64,000 bases of DNA from UBA2336 sp964404445 (GTDB lineage: Bacteria > Bacteroidota > Bacteroidia > Cytophagales > Cyclobacteriaceae). Position 1 is the first letter of the stretch, and every line of letters begins with the position of its first letter. Shown here one piece after another: positions 18,430-25,704 of this stretch. The notes beneath the pieces are model-generated. The model was not told where the DNA came from. It ran no database searches and worked only from the letters and a program-made list of their open reading frames with translations. The stretch covers positions 372,001-436,000 of the forward strand of contig CAYOJW010000003.1 in the NCBI GenBank assembly GCA_964404445.1. The letters are read 5' to 3'. Position numbers and translations under genes: made by a program.

Positions 18430-19086
18430 TTATCCGTTTACTTTTTTATGATCGGCTAAAAACTTAGCCAGGCCGCTATCGGTTAACGGATGGTTGAGCA
18501 GTGAGGTGATTACGTTTAACGGACAGGTTACCACATCCGAGCCTATTTCGGCACACTGTATCAGGTGCATGGTGTGGCGCACCGATGCCGAAAGAATTTC
18601 GGTATCGAATGCGTAGTTGTCATATATCTGGCGGATTTGTGCGATCAGCTCAAGACCATCCTGCGAGATGTCATCCAACCGGCCAACGAATGGCGATACA
18701 TAGCTGGCACCGGCTTTGGCCGCTAAAATTGCCTGCCCGGCCGAAAACACTAATGTGCAGTTGGTACGGATGCCTTCACTCGAAAATTTCTTGATGGCTT
18801 TAACACCGTCTTTAATCATGGGTACTTTCACCACAATCTTGTCATCAATTTTAGCAAGCTCTTTACCTTCTTTAATAATGTTATCAAAGTCGGTGGCAAT
18901 AACCTCTGCGCTTACGTTGTTGTCAACAATGTTACAGATCGCCTTGTAGTGTGCTTTAATGGCTTCTGAGCCTTTAATACCCTCTTTGGCCATCAGCGAT
19001 GGGTTGGTGGTAACACCGTCTAATACGCCTAAATCGTATGCTTCTTTAATTTCATTGAGGTTGGCAGTGTCGATAAAGAATTTCAT
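18430..19086 (-). CDS. fsa: Fructose-6-phosphate aldolase / small transaldolase
   Basis: A 218-residue member of the short transaldolase (FSA/TalC) family, forming a TIM barrel that uses a Schiff-base lysine. It shows 'FIDTANLNEIKEA' at the N-terminus, 'GVTTNPSL' and the catalytic Lys87 in 'IVVKVPM', with 'SPFVGRLDD' later. The substrate may be fructose 6-phosphate (cleavage) or sedoheptulose 7-phosphate/erythrose 4-phosphate (transaldolase); sequence alone does not settle this. It is first in a minus-strand run with mntA, hepT and ftsE. An SRP RNA gene with its own terminator lies upstream. Confidence 0.9.
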   Translation of the reverse strand: MKFFIDTANLNEIKEAYDLGVLDGVTTNPSLMAKEGIKGSEAIKAHYKAICNIVDNNVSAEVIATDFDNIIKEGKELAKIDDKIVVKVPMIKDGVKAIKKFSSEGIRTNCTLVFSAGQAILAAKAGASYVSPFVGRLDDISQDGLELIAQIRQIYDNYAFDTEILSASVRHTMHLIQCAEIGSDVVTCPLNVITSLLNHPLTDSGLAKFLADHKKVNG

Positions 19087-19117
19087 GTTGCAGAAGTGGT
19101 TTTAAGAAAGTGTAAAA

Positions 19118-19163
19118 ATAAAAAAAAGTCCGGTAGGGTTTGTATATATTCCTGCGGGACTTT
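19118..19163 (-). terminator. Rho-independent terminator of the SRP RNA gene
   Basis: Read on the minus strand, a stem AAAGTCCCGCAGG / CCTACCGGACTTT (19163-19151 with 19137-19125, including G-U pairs) is followed by a run of eight or more T. It lies directly downstream of the SRP RNA and upstream of fsa, so it should separate the two transcripts. Confidence 0.75.
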
Positions 19164-19186
19164 AGTATAAAACGCTTTAAAAAGTA

Positions 19187-19276
19187 GTAAACCGAACATC
19201 GCACCGCTACAACCGCCTACCCTTGCTACCTTCCGGTCCTGGGGGAATTCAGCAGGAGCTGGTCGTGCCGGTTTAC
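19187..19276 (-). ncRNA. ffs: Bacterial SRP RNA (4.5S type)
   Basis: The minus strand carries the universally conserved SRP domain IV core CCAGGACCGGAAGGTAGCA (complement of 19224-19242): the GGAA tetraloop closed by CC/GG and the asymmetric AGCA side of the internal loop that binds Ffh. The ends pair perfectly (GTAAACCG at 19187-19194 with CGGTTTAC at 19269-19276), giving a roughly 90-nt hairpin of the small bacterial type. A terminator follows at 19163-19118. The exact mature ends are estimated from the terminal stem. Confidence 0.93.
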
Positions 19277-19318
19277 CGGGTGCAAATATAACAGGCAGGT
19301 GAGAATTATCAAGAAACT

Positions 19319-19558
19319 TTAGGCCAGCCCCGAAAAGTAGAGGTTAAACTCCAGCGGGCTGCATTCCTCAAACGAATCGGCCTTTAAGTCCTCGAAAATG
19401 TCTTCGTCAAATTGCAGTTTGCGGATGATAGGTTCGTGTCCTGCCTTCAGGGTAATTTCCGTACCCGTAAAATGGATAGGGTTAACTTTTACCAATAACT
19501 GCACGCCATCGAGGTGCTTTTTAAAATACTGGTGAACAATGTTCTGATTTTTGGCCAT
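19319..19558 (-). CDS. Small conserved protein of unknown function
   Basis: A 79-residue acidic protein starting 'MAKNQNIVHQYFKKHLDG'. I do not recognise a named domain. The ORF is open 12 codons further upstream, but the ATG at 19558 gives a compact start. Features are a basic, amphipathic N-terminal helix and an acidic C-terminal half ('FDEDIFEDLKADSFEE'), with no membrane segment or signal peptide. It is divergent from the THX gene across an intergenic region that contains a promoter-like sequence. I believe it is a real gene because of its codon use and clean start, and small proteins of this type occur in other Bacteroidota. Confidence 0.6.
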   Translation of the reverse strand: MAKNQNIVHQYFKKHLDGVQLLVKVNPIHFTGTEITLKAGHEPIIRKLQFDEDIFEDLKADSFEECSPLEFNLYFSGLA

Positions 19559-19616
19559 ACGAACGATAGTCAAAAATAGTGTATGCCCGGCCAATTGAAA
19601 AATGCTGTATGATTAT

Positions 19617-19647
19617 TTTGCGATCCGGTTCGGGTTTCTTATACTTG
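19617..19647 (+). promoter_or_regulatory. Candidate Bacteroidota-type promoter for the THX-trp transcript
   Basis: A TTTG (19617-19620) is followed after 19 bases by TATACTTG (19640-19647), a seven-of-eight match to the Bacteroidota -7 consensus TAnnTTTG, with the expected -33 TTG spacing. Transcription would start about 10-15 bases before the THX ATG. No comparable promoter was found between THX and the trp leader, because only two bases separate them. Confidence 0.55.
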
Positions 19648-19667
19648 CCAATAATATTTCTTAAACC

Positions 19668-19850
19668 ATGGGAAGAGGAGATAAAAAAAGCGCTAAAGGC
19701 AAACGGGTTAAAGGCTCGTATGGTGTAAGCCGCAACAAAGGCAAAATCAAAGCAAGGTTGAAGCGTGCGGCATCGAAAAAAACTACCGCTGCCGTAAAGG
19801 AAACCGCTGCAAAACCGAAAAAAACAGCCCGTAAAAAAGCTGACGCATAA
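19668..19850 (+). CDS. Small ribosomal subunit protein THX
   Basis: A 60-residue, very basic protein. The N-terminal 'MGRGDKKSAKGKRVKGSYG' matches the THX family, first seen in the Thermus 30S subunit, where it fills a cavity in the head of the small subunit. The C-terminal half is a Lys/Ala-rich tail ('KKTARKKADA'), longer than in Thermus but common in Bacteroidota. The ATG is preceded by a promoter-like sequence. Its stop lies two bases before the ATG of a tryptophan leader peptide, so THX seems to be the first gene of the trp transcript. Confidence 0.88.
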   Translation: MGRGDKKSAKGKRVKGSYGVSRNKGKIKARLKRAASKKTTAAVKETAAKPKKTARKKADA

Positions 19851-19852
19851 AC

Positions 19853-19909
19853 ATGAAATTATTTACAAACATAGCGTGGTGGTGGCATATATCCGAAACA
19901 GATATGTGA
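19853..19909 (+). CDS. trpL: trp operon leader peptide with three consecutive Trp codons
   Basis: An 18-codon ORF encodes MKLFTNIAWWWHISETDM, with tandem TGG codons at 19877-19885. Tryptophan is the rarest residue in most proteins, and three in a row directly before trpE is the hallmark of an attenuation leader. The stop TGA lies inside RNA strand 2 of the predicted attenuator. The ATG is two bases downstream of the THX stop, allowing translational coupling. Function as a Trp sensor is inferred from codon content, position and the mutually exclusive hairpins downstream. Confidence 0.88.
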   Translation: MKLFTNIAWWWHISETDM

Positions 19910-19963
19910 ACAGCCTTGTTATGAGTAATTCTTAAAGCCGGAGGCCCGCTGTTCACAGCGGGC
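19886..19963 (+). promoter_or_regulatory. trp attenuator: alternative pause, antiterminator and terminator pairings
   Basis: Four segments can pair in exclusive ways. Strand 1 (CATATATC, 19886-19893) pairs with strand 2 (GATATGTG, 19901-19908). Strand 2 extended (TGTGAACAGC, 19905-19914) is a perfect 10-bp complement of strand 3 (GCTGTTCACA, 19948-19957). Strand 3 is also the left arm and loop of the terminator (19944-19963). A ribosome stalled on the Trp codons at 19877-19885 would cover strand 1, free strand 2 to capture strand 3 and so prevent termination; with ample Trp-tRNA the 1:2 and 3:4 hairpins would form. Confidence 0.85.
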
Positions 19964-19975
19964 TTCTTGTTTTTT
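19944..19975 (+). terminator. Intrinsic terminator of the trp attenuator
   Basis: A GC-rich stem GCCCGCTG (19944-19951), loop TTCA, and CAGCGGGC (19956-19963) is followed by TTCTTGTTTTTT. It ends 21 bases before the trpE ATG, so it is a premature terminator for trp rather than an end of THX only. Confidence 0.9.
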
Positions 19976-19996
19976 ATACGAACTGCATTAATAATT

Positions 19997-21400
19997 ATGA
20001 AGACTTATATACTGCATACGCAAACACAAAAACTGTTAGCCGATGTGCTTACACCGGTAAACATTTACCTGAAGCTTCGCGATGTGTTTGCCGGAAGCAT
20101 ATTACTCGAAAGTTCAGACTACCACGGTCAGGAAAACAGCCTTTCCATGATTTGTTGCGAACCCATGGCGAGCTTTCGGGTAAGTAATACCGTGGCCGAA
20201 AGCCGTTTCCCGGATGGCACCGTACATAAGCAAAAAACAGCCGATGTGCCATTGACACAGGCATTTGATCAGTTCAGGAATGCTTTCCGGGTACAGCAAA
20301 CGCCCGGCAAGGATTTTTTGGGAAACGGATTGTTCGGGTATATGACCTACGACACAGTAAAGTTTTTTGAAGAAATCTCTGTTCAATCCTCAGCCGATGC
20401 AATCCCCGATATGCTGTATTCGCTTTACCGGTATGTAATTGTAGTAAACCACTTTACCAACGAACTAACCATTGCCGAAAACTCAATTGAAGGCGAGCAA
20501 CGCGAAAGCGGTATTCACCGTATGAAGCAACTGATTTTCAGCAACAGGTTTTCTACCTATACGTTTGAGCCGGTGAATGGCGAAACCTCGAATGTGAGTG
20601 ATGCCGCTTACATGGATATGGTACGCGAAGGCATACGACATTGCCAGCGTGGCGATGTGTTTCAAATCGTACTGTCGCGGAGGTTCGTAAGCCGGTTTAA
20701 AGGCGATGATTTTAATGTGTACCGCGCCTTGCGGTCGATCAATCCATCGCCTTATTTGTTTTATTTTGATTACGGCAGCTTTAAACTGTTTGGGTCTTCG
20801 CCCGAAGCGCAGTTGCAAGTGCAAAATCAGCAGGCAAATATTTTCCCCATAGCCGGAACGTTTAAACGAACCGGTAACGATCAGGAAGATGCTGAACTGG
20901 CAGCAAAACTGGCAGCCGATGAAAAAGAGAATGCCGAGCATGTCATGCTGGTAGATTTGGCGCGTAACGATATGAGCCGTCATGCCCGGCAGGTGAAGGT
21001 AGAGGTGTTTAAAGAAATCCAGTATTATTCGCACGTTATCCATCTTGTTTCAAAAGTTACCGGGGTACTCGATGCCGGTGTTTCGGCAATGAATATTGCA
21101 GCCGATACGTTTCCGGCTGGTACGTTATCGGGTGCACCCAAGCATAAAGCGATGACGCTGATTAACCGGTTAGAGAACATCAACCGCAGTTTTTATGGCG
21201 GTGCAATCGGGTATGTGGGCTTTAACAACGATTTCAATCATGCGATTATGATCCGTACCTTTTTAAGCAAAGGCAACGAGCTTACATACCAGGCCGGTGC
21301 CGGAGTGGTTTCAAAATCGAATCCCGAAAGCGAATTACAGGAAGTAAATAATAAATTAGGCGCCTTGCGTAAGGCTATTGTCATGGCTCAATCTTTATAA
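19997..21400 (+). CDS. trpE: Anthranilate synthase component I
   Basis: Converts chorismate and ammonia to anthranilate, the first committed step to tryptophan, as a complex with TrpG. The 467-residue protein has the N-terminal regulatory domain with the Trp feedback motif 'LLESS' and the chorismate-binding domain ('IAGTFKRTG', 'DEKENAEHVMLVDLARND', 'TFPAGTLSGAPK', 'GGAIGYVGF'). The start is the ATG at 19997; a longer frame opens with a TTG inside the T-run of the attenuator terminator and cannot be the start. It is followed two bases later by trpG. Confidence 0.96.
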   Translation: MKTYILHTQTQKLLADVLTPVNIYLKLRDVFAGSILLESSDYHGQENSLSMICCEPMASFRVSNTVAESRFPDGTVHKQKTADVPLTQAFDQFRNAFRVQQTPGKDFLGNGLFGYMTYDTVKFFEEISVQSSADAIPDMLYSLYRYVIVVNHFTNELTIAENSIEGEQRESGIHRMKQLIFSNRFSTYTFEPVNGETSNVSDAAYMDMVREGIRHCQRGDVFQIVLSRRFVSRFKGDDFNVYRALRSINPSPYLFYFDYGSFKLFGSSPEAQLQVQNQQANIFPIAGTFKRTGNDQEDAELAAKLAADEKENAEHVMLVDLARNDMSRHARQVKVEVFKEIQYYSHVIHLVSKVTGVLDAGVSAMNIAADTFPAGTLSGAPKHKAMTLINRLENINRSFYGGAIGYVGFNNDFNHAIMIRTFLSKGNELTYQAGAGVVSKSNPESELQEVNNKLGALRKAIVMAQSL

Positions 21401-21402
21401 CG

Positions 21403-21969
21403 ATGAATATATTAGTGCTCGATAATTACGACTCGTTTACCTATAACTTAGTGCATATTATCCGCGAACGCGGTTATCAGTATGAAGTACACCGTAACGA
21501 TAAAATAACGGTAGAGGCCGTTGATGCTTTCGATAAGATATTGTTATCGCCCGGGCCGGGTATTCCTGACGAGGCAGGCATTATGAAAGAGGTTATTAAA
21601 ACGTATGGCCCCACAAAAAGTATTTTGGGTATCTGCCTCGGCCATCAGGGTATTGGCGAAGTGTATGGTGCAACGTTGTTAAATATCCCAAAGGTATTGC
21701 ATGGTGTAACTTCTATGGCGCAGGTAACCGATAATCACGAACCCCTGTTTAAAGGAATACCGACTTCATTTCAGGTAACGCATTATCATTCATGGGCTAT
21801 ACAGGCCGATACCGTGAAAACGCCCTTAAAGATTACCGCAACGAATGACGAAGGATTAGTGATGGCCATTCGACACGAAGTGTATGATGTGTGCGGTGTG
21901 CAGTTTCATCCCGAATCGGTTATGACTACTGAGGGGCCGAAGATTATTGAGAACTGGCTTGGATATTAG
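21403..21969 (+). CDS. trpG: Anthranilate synthase component II (glutamine amidotransferase)
   Basis: A 188-residue class I glutamine amidotransferase that supplies ammonia to TrpE. The nucleophile is Cys78 in 'GICLGHQGIG', and His/Glu are in 'QFHPESVMT'. 'LLSPGPGIPDEAG' is also typical. It follows trpE by two bases. Unlike enteric TrpGD it is not fused to the phosphoribosyltransferase. The stop codon lies within a 17-base repeat also found at the trpB stop. Confidence 0.95.
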   Translation: MNILVLDNYDSFTYNLVHIIRERGYQYEVHRNDKITVEAVDAFDKILLSPGPGIPDEAGIMKEVIKTYGPTKSILGICLGHQGIGEVYGATLLNIPKVLHGVTSMAQVTDNHEPLFKGIPTSFQVTHYHSWAIQADTVKTPLKITATNDEGLVMAIRHEVYDVCGVQFHPESVMTTEGPKIIENWLGY

Positions 21970-22040
21970 GACTTAGGTGTCAGGACTTGGGTATTAGGTG
22001 TTAGGGCTTAGGTTTTAGGTGTTAAGAATATGGATAAGAG
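21964..22040 (+). repeat. Short TTAGGTGT-type repeats between trpG and trpD
   Basis: Starting inside the trpG stop codon is a run of imperfect units such as GGACTTAGGTGT, GGTATTAGGTGT and GGTTTTAGGTGT. The first 17 bases (TATTAGGACTTAGGTGT, 21964-21980) recur exactly at the trpB stop (25635-25651). Low-complexity intergenic tracts of this kind may be slippage products or mobile repeat remnants; no function is evident. Confidence 0.6.
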
Positions 22041-22055
22041 GGAATAAGGAAGTTT

Positions 22056-23039
22056 ATGAAAACATTATTGAATGAATTGATCGATCATCAATCGCTGACG
22101 CGGGAAGGCGCCCGACAGTTTTTGCTTGATCTCACGTACGGAAAATATAACGCCAGTCAAACGGCTTCGTTAATTACGGTTTATATGATGCGCAACATTA
22201 CTGTTGAAGAATTGCAGGGTTTTCGCGAAGCCATGCTCGAAGTCTGCATTCCCGCTTCGTTCGACCGGCCTGTTATGGATTTGTGCGGGACGGGCGGAGA
22301 TGGTAAGAATACGTTTAATATTTCAACCCTGTCTTCGTTTGTTGTGGCAGCGGCAGGGCAGCCGGTCGCCAAGCATGGAAACTACGGTGTATCGTCTGCC
22401 TGCGGATCATCAAACGTGCTGGAGTATTTCGGCTATACCTTTACCAACGATATGGACAAACTCAGGCACTTGTTAGATCGCGCCAATATATGTTTTATGC
22501 ACGCACCGTTGTTTCATCCTGCTCTTAAAAATGTAGCGCCTATCCGTAAAGAGTTGGGTGTAAAAACATTTTTTAATATGCTGGGGCCGATGATTAACCC
22601 TGCCGCGCCTAAACACCAGTTAGTAGGTGTGTTTAGCTTAGAGCTTGCCCGCAAATATGCCTATCTCTACCAGGATCTTGATAAAGATTTTGTGATACTT
22701 CATGCTTTAGATGGTTACGATGAGGTTTCACTTACCGGAGGGTTTAAATATTTTTACAACGGAGGCGAGCAATTAGCCAACCCGGCCGATGTTGGATTGC
22801 CCCAACTCACTTATACCGATATTGCCGGAGGAGATACGGTAGAGGAGTCGGCAAAAATATTTTTGAATATACTGGAAGGAAAAGGTACGCCTGCCCAAAA
22901 TGCTGTTGTTACAGCCAATGCAGGTATGGCGTTATATTGTGCTAATCAGCCGAAAGGCTTGCCGTATGCGATGGCGTTGGCGAACGAAACGCTGCAATCG
23001 GGGAAGGCATTAGAGGCTTTTAAAAAATTATTAGATTAA
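22056..23039 (+). CDS. trpD: Anthranilate phosphoribosyltransferase
   Basis: Transfers phosphoribose from PRPP to anthranilate. The 327-residue protein carries the glycine-rich PRPP loop 'DLCGTGGDGKNTFNIST' and 'VAKHGNYGVSSACGSSNVLE', where the family usually reads KHGNR.. and GSAD; the substitutions are conservative and common in Bacteroidota. 'FMHAPLFHPALKNV' and 'RKELGVKTFFNMLGPMINP' follow as expected. It is third in the trp operon, after an 86-base gap filled by short repeats. Confidence 0.95.
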   Translation: MKTLLNELIDHQSLTREGARQFLLDLTYGKYNASQTASLITVYMMRNITVEELQGFREAMLEVCIPASFDRPVMDLCGTGGDGKNTFNISTLSSFVVAAAGQPVAKHGNYGVSSACGSSNVLEYFGYTFTNDMDKLRHLLDRANICFMHAPLFHPALKNVAPIRKELGVKTFFNMLGPMINPAAPKHQLVGVFSLELARKYAYLYQDLDKDFVILHALDGYDEVSLTGGFKYFYNGGEQLANPADVGLPQLTYTDIAGGDTVEESAKIFLNILEGKGTPAQNAVVTANAGMALYCANQPKGLPYAMALANETLQSGKALEAFKKLLD

Positions 23040-23042
23040 GAT

Positions 23043-23837
23043 ATGAATATTCTTGATACCATTGTCGCGCATAAGTTTAAGGAAGTAGCACAACGCAAGC
23101 AGCAGGTAAGTGTACCCGAACTGGAACAGCGTACCAAATTCGGTGAAGAAACAGTTTCGTTAAAGCAGGCGCTTTCGCGTGCGCAATCATCGGGTATTAT
23201 TGCTGAGTTCAAGCGTATGTCACCATCACAGGGCATTATCAACGATGAAGCCGATGTAACCGATACAACCATGGCATATGTGGCGGCAGGGGCATCGGCT
23301 ATTTCGGTATTAACCGATCAGAAATTCTTTTACGGGAAAGATGAAGACCTCACCCTGGCACAAATGGCAAACACGTGCCCGGTGCTGCGTAAAGATTTTA
23401 TCGTGGACGAGTATCAGGTGATCGAAGCTAAATCGTTAGGTGCTGATGTAATTTTACTGATCGCGGGCGTGCTTGAACCGAAAGCGATTACAGCGTGTAC
23501 GGCATTGGCGCATAGCTTGGGTATGGAGGTATTGCTGGAAGTGCATAGCGAACTTGAACTTTTAGCGAATGTTTTGTCGGGTGCCGATTTGATAGGCGTA
23601 AACAACAGAGACTTGCGAACGTTCACGTGCAATACGAATATATCCAAACAGTTGGCCGCACTTATTCCTGACGGAATAGTGAAGGTTTCGGAAAGCGGTA
23701 TTGACGATGTAGCCACGATACACGAACTCCGAAAATACGGTTATCAGGGTTTTTTAATGGGGCAGAAGTTTATGGAGCAATCCAATCCCGGTGAAGCGTG
23801 CCGTAAGTTTATTGCCGAACTCCGAAACACCGCATGA
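23043..23837 (+). CDS. trpC: Indole-3-glycerol phosphate synthase
   Basis: Closes the indole ring by decarboxylation of CdRP. The 264-residue TIM barrel shows 'IIAEFKRMSPSQG' (catalytic Lys), 'ISVLTDQKFFYG', 'VLRKDFIVDEYQVIEA' and 'LIGVNNRDLRTF'. It is a single-function protein, unlike the enteric TrpCF fusion. It starts three bases after trpD and its stop overlaps trpF by 4 bases. Confidence 0.96.
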   Translation: MNILDTIVAHKFKEVAQRKQQVSVPELEQRTKFGEETVSLKQALSRAQSSGIIAEFKRMSPSQGIINDEADVTDTTMAYVAAGASAISVLTDQKFFYGKDEDLTLAQMANTCPVLRKDFIVDEYQVIEAKSLGADVILLIAGVLEPKAITACTALAHSLGMEVLLEVHSELELLANVLSGADLIGVNNRDLRTFTCNTNISKQLAALIPDGIVKVSESGIDDVATIHELRKYGYQGFLMGQKFMEQSNPGEACRKFIAELRNTA

Positions 23838-24454
23838 ACATACAATTAAAAATATGCGGTATGCGCGAAGCGCAAAATATACACGATGTAACGGCACTCA
23901 TGCCCGCTTACTTAGGTTTTATCTTTTATCAAAAATCGCCCCGATACGTGGGTGATGATTTTGTAATGCCTGTTATTTCAACGGCACTCTGTAAAACAGG
24001 TGTTTTTGTAAACGAAGATGTTGATACGATACACCGGCTTGTTAAAAAATATCGGTTAGATGCCGTTCAACTGCACGGCAACGAATCGGTTGCAACCTGC
24101 GAAACGCTGAAATCAGCAGGGATCAAAATTATAAAAGCCTTTTCCGTTGATGATGAGTTTGATTTTACTGTAACCCGGTTGTACGAACCGGTAGTTGATT
24201 ACTTTTTGTTCGATACGAAAGGAAAATACTACGGAGGAAACGCCCAGTCGTTCAACTGGAAATTGCTTGAAAAATATAACCAGCGCATTCCTTTCTTTCT
24301 GAGCGGAGGTATCAGTCCTGAAAATGTTTCGGGTGTAAACGAGGTTCAACACATGAATATCCATGCCGTTGATGTAAACAGTGGCGTAGAGAAATCGCCC
24401 GGTGTAAAAGATATACAAAAACTTAATCAGCTTTTAACAGCATTAAACCGATAA
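23834..24454 (+). CDS. trpF: Phosphoribosylanthranilate isomerase
   Basis: Isomerises PRA to CdRP, the substrate of TrpC. The 206-residue barrel begins 'LKICGMREAQNI' (the catalytic Cys of the KICG motif), followed by 'GFIFYQKSPRYV', 'DAVQLHGNES' and 'VDVNSGVEKSPGVKD' (catalytic Asp). It overlaps trpC by 4 bases, indicating coupling, and precedes trpB by four bases. Confidence 0.95.
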   Translation: MNIQLKICGMREAQNIHDVTALMPAYLGFIFYQKSPRYVGDDFVMPVISTALCKTGVFVNEDVDTIHRLVKKYRLDAVQLHGNESVATCETLKSAGIKIIKAFSVDDEFDFTVTRLYEPVVDYFLFDTKGKYYGGNAQSFNWKLLEKYNQRIPFFLSGGISPENVSGVNEVQHMNIHAVDVNSGVEKSPGVKDIQKLNQLLTALNR

Positions 24455-24458
24455 TACA

Positions 24459-25640
24459 ATGGCTTATACAATTGACGAACGTGGTTTTTACGGAAAATTT
24501 GGCGGGGCTTACATTCCGGAAATGTTGTATCCGAATGTAGAAGAGCTGCGAACAACGTATCTGTCTATTATCAACGATCCGCAGTTTCAACACGACTTTG
24601 CCAAATTGTTACGCGATTATGTTGGTCGGCCAACACCATTGTATTTCGCTCAGCGATTGTCGGAACAATACAACGCTAAAATTTATTTAAAGCGTGAAGA
24701 TTTATGCCACACCGGTGCGCATAAGATCAACAATACCATCGGTCAGATTTTGTTGGCCAGGCGATTGGGTAAAAATAAAATCATTGCCGAAACCGGAGCA
24801 GGGCAACATGGTGTTGCTACGGCAACGGTATGCGCCCTGATGGGCATGGAGTGCATGGTATATATGGGTCAGTTAGATATGGAACGCCAACGTCCCAATG
24901 TTGAACGGATGCGCATTTTAGGCGCGACTGTTGTGCCGGCCACGAGCGGCAACATGACGTTGAAAGATGCAACCAATGAAGCCATGCGGCACTGGATTAA
25001 CAACCCGACCGATACACATTATATTATTGGTTCGGTAGTGGGGCCGCATCCGTACCCGGATATAGTAGCGCGGTTTCAGTCGGTGATCAGCGAAGAAATA
25101 AAAAAGCAGTTGGTAGAAGCAGAAGGTAATCCGTATCCTGATTATGTGATTGCCTGCGTAGGCGGAGGGAGCAATGCTGCCGGTGCTTTCTATCATTTTT
25201 TAGAGCATGACACTGTAAACCTTGTAGCGGCAGAAGCGGCTGGTAAAGGAATTAACTCAGGCGAGTCGGCAGCGACTACTGCACTTGGCCGGTTGGGTGT
25301 GCTGCACGGCAGTAAAACGTTGCTTATGCAAACCGATGACGGACAGGTGATCGAACCGTATTCTATTTCTGCCGGGTTAGATTATCCGGGTATCGGCCCG
25401 TTACATGCACATTTATTTGATACCAACCGTGTGCAATTTCTCAGCGCGACCGATGACGAAGCTATGGAAGCAGGCATCGCGTTAAGTCGTACCGAGGGTA
25501 TTATTCCGGCAATCGAGTCGGCTCATGCCGTAGCGTTGCTTAACAAACTTGAACTTGATGCAGATGATGTTGTCATCGTTAACCTGTCGGGCAGGGGCGA
25601 TAAAGATTTGGAAACGTATATAAGATGGGGAAGGTATTAG
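24459..25640 (+). CDS. trpB: Tryptophan synthase beta chain
   Basis: The PLP enzyme that condenses indole with serine. The 393-residue protein shows the PLP lysine Lys89 in 'HTGAHKINNTIGQ', 'ETGAGQHGVATA', 'GGGSNAAGAF' for phosphate binding and 'LSGRGDKD' near the end. Length and motifs fit the TrpB1 class that works in the alpha2beta2 complex with TrpA. The stop codon sits inside a repeat copy shared with the trpG end. Confidence 0.96.
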   Translation: MAYTIDERGFYGKFGGAYIPEMLYPNVEELRTTYLSIINDPQFQHDFAKLLRDYVGRPTPLYFAQRLSEQYNAKIYLKREDLCHTGAHKINNTIGQILLARRLGKNKIIAETGAGQHGVATATVCALMGMECMVYMGQLDMERQRPNVERMRILGATVVPATSGNMTLKDATNEAMRHWINNPTDTHYIIGSVVGPHPYPDIVARFQSVISEEIKKQLVEAEGNPYPDYVIACVGGGSNAAGAFYHFLEHDTVNLVAAEAAGKGINSGESAATTALGRLGVLHGSKTLLMQTDDGQVIEPYSISAGLDYPGIGPLHAHLFDTNRVQFLSATDDEAMEAGIALSRTEGIIPAIESAHAVALLNKLELDADDVVIVNLSGRGDKDLETYIRWGRY

Positions 25641-25670
25641 GACTTAGGTGTTGGGGCTTAGGGATTAGGA
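25635..25670 (+). repeat. Second copy of the TATTAGGACTTAGGTGT repeat, at the trpB stop
   Basis: The 17 bases at 25635-25651 are identical to 21964-21980. In both copies the TAG of the repeat supplies the gene's stop codon, followed by similar GGGCTTAGGGATTAGG-type units. It separates trpB from trpA by 64 bases. Confidence 0.6.
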
Positions 25671-25704
25671 TAACGATTAACAAACAACTAACAACAAATT
25701 TACG

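Noticed and set aside
19887..19915. Alternative view that the 19853-19909 ORF is chance
   Set aside because: Three consecutive Trp codons immediately before trpE, together with matching exclusive hairpins, make chance very unlikely.
19967..19996. Upstream TTG extension of trpE ('MFFIRTALII')
   Set aside because: The TTG is inside the attenuator T-run and the extension has no counterpart in TrpE proteins; the ATG at 19997 is the start.
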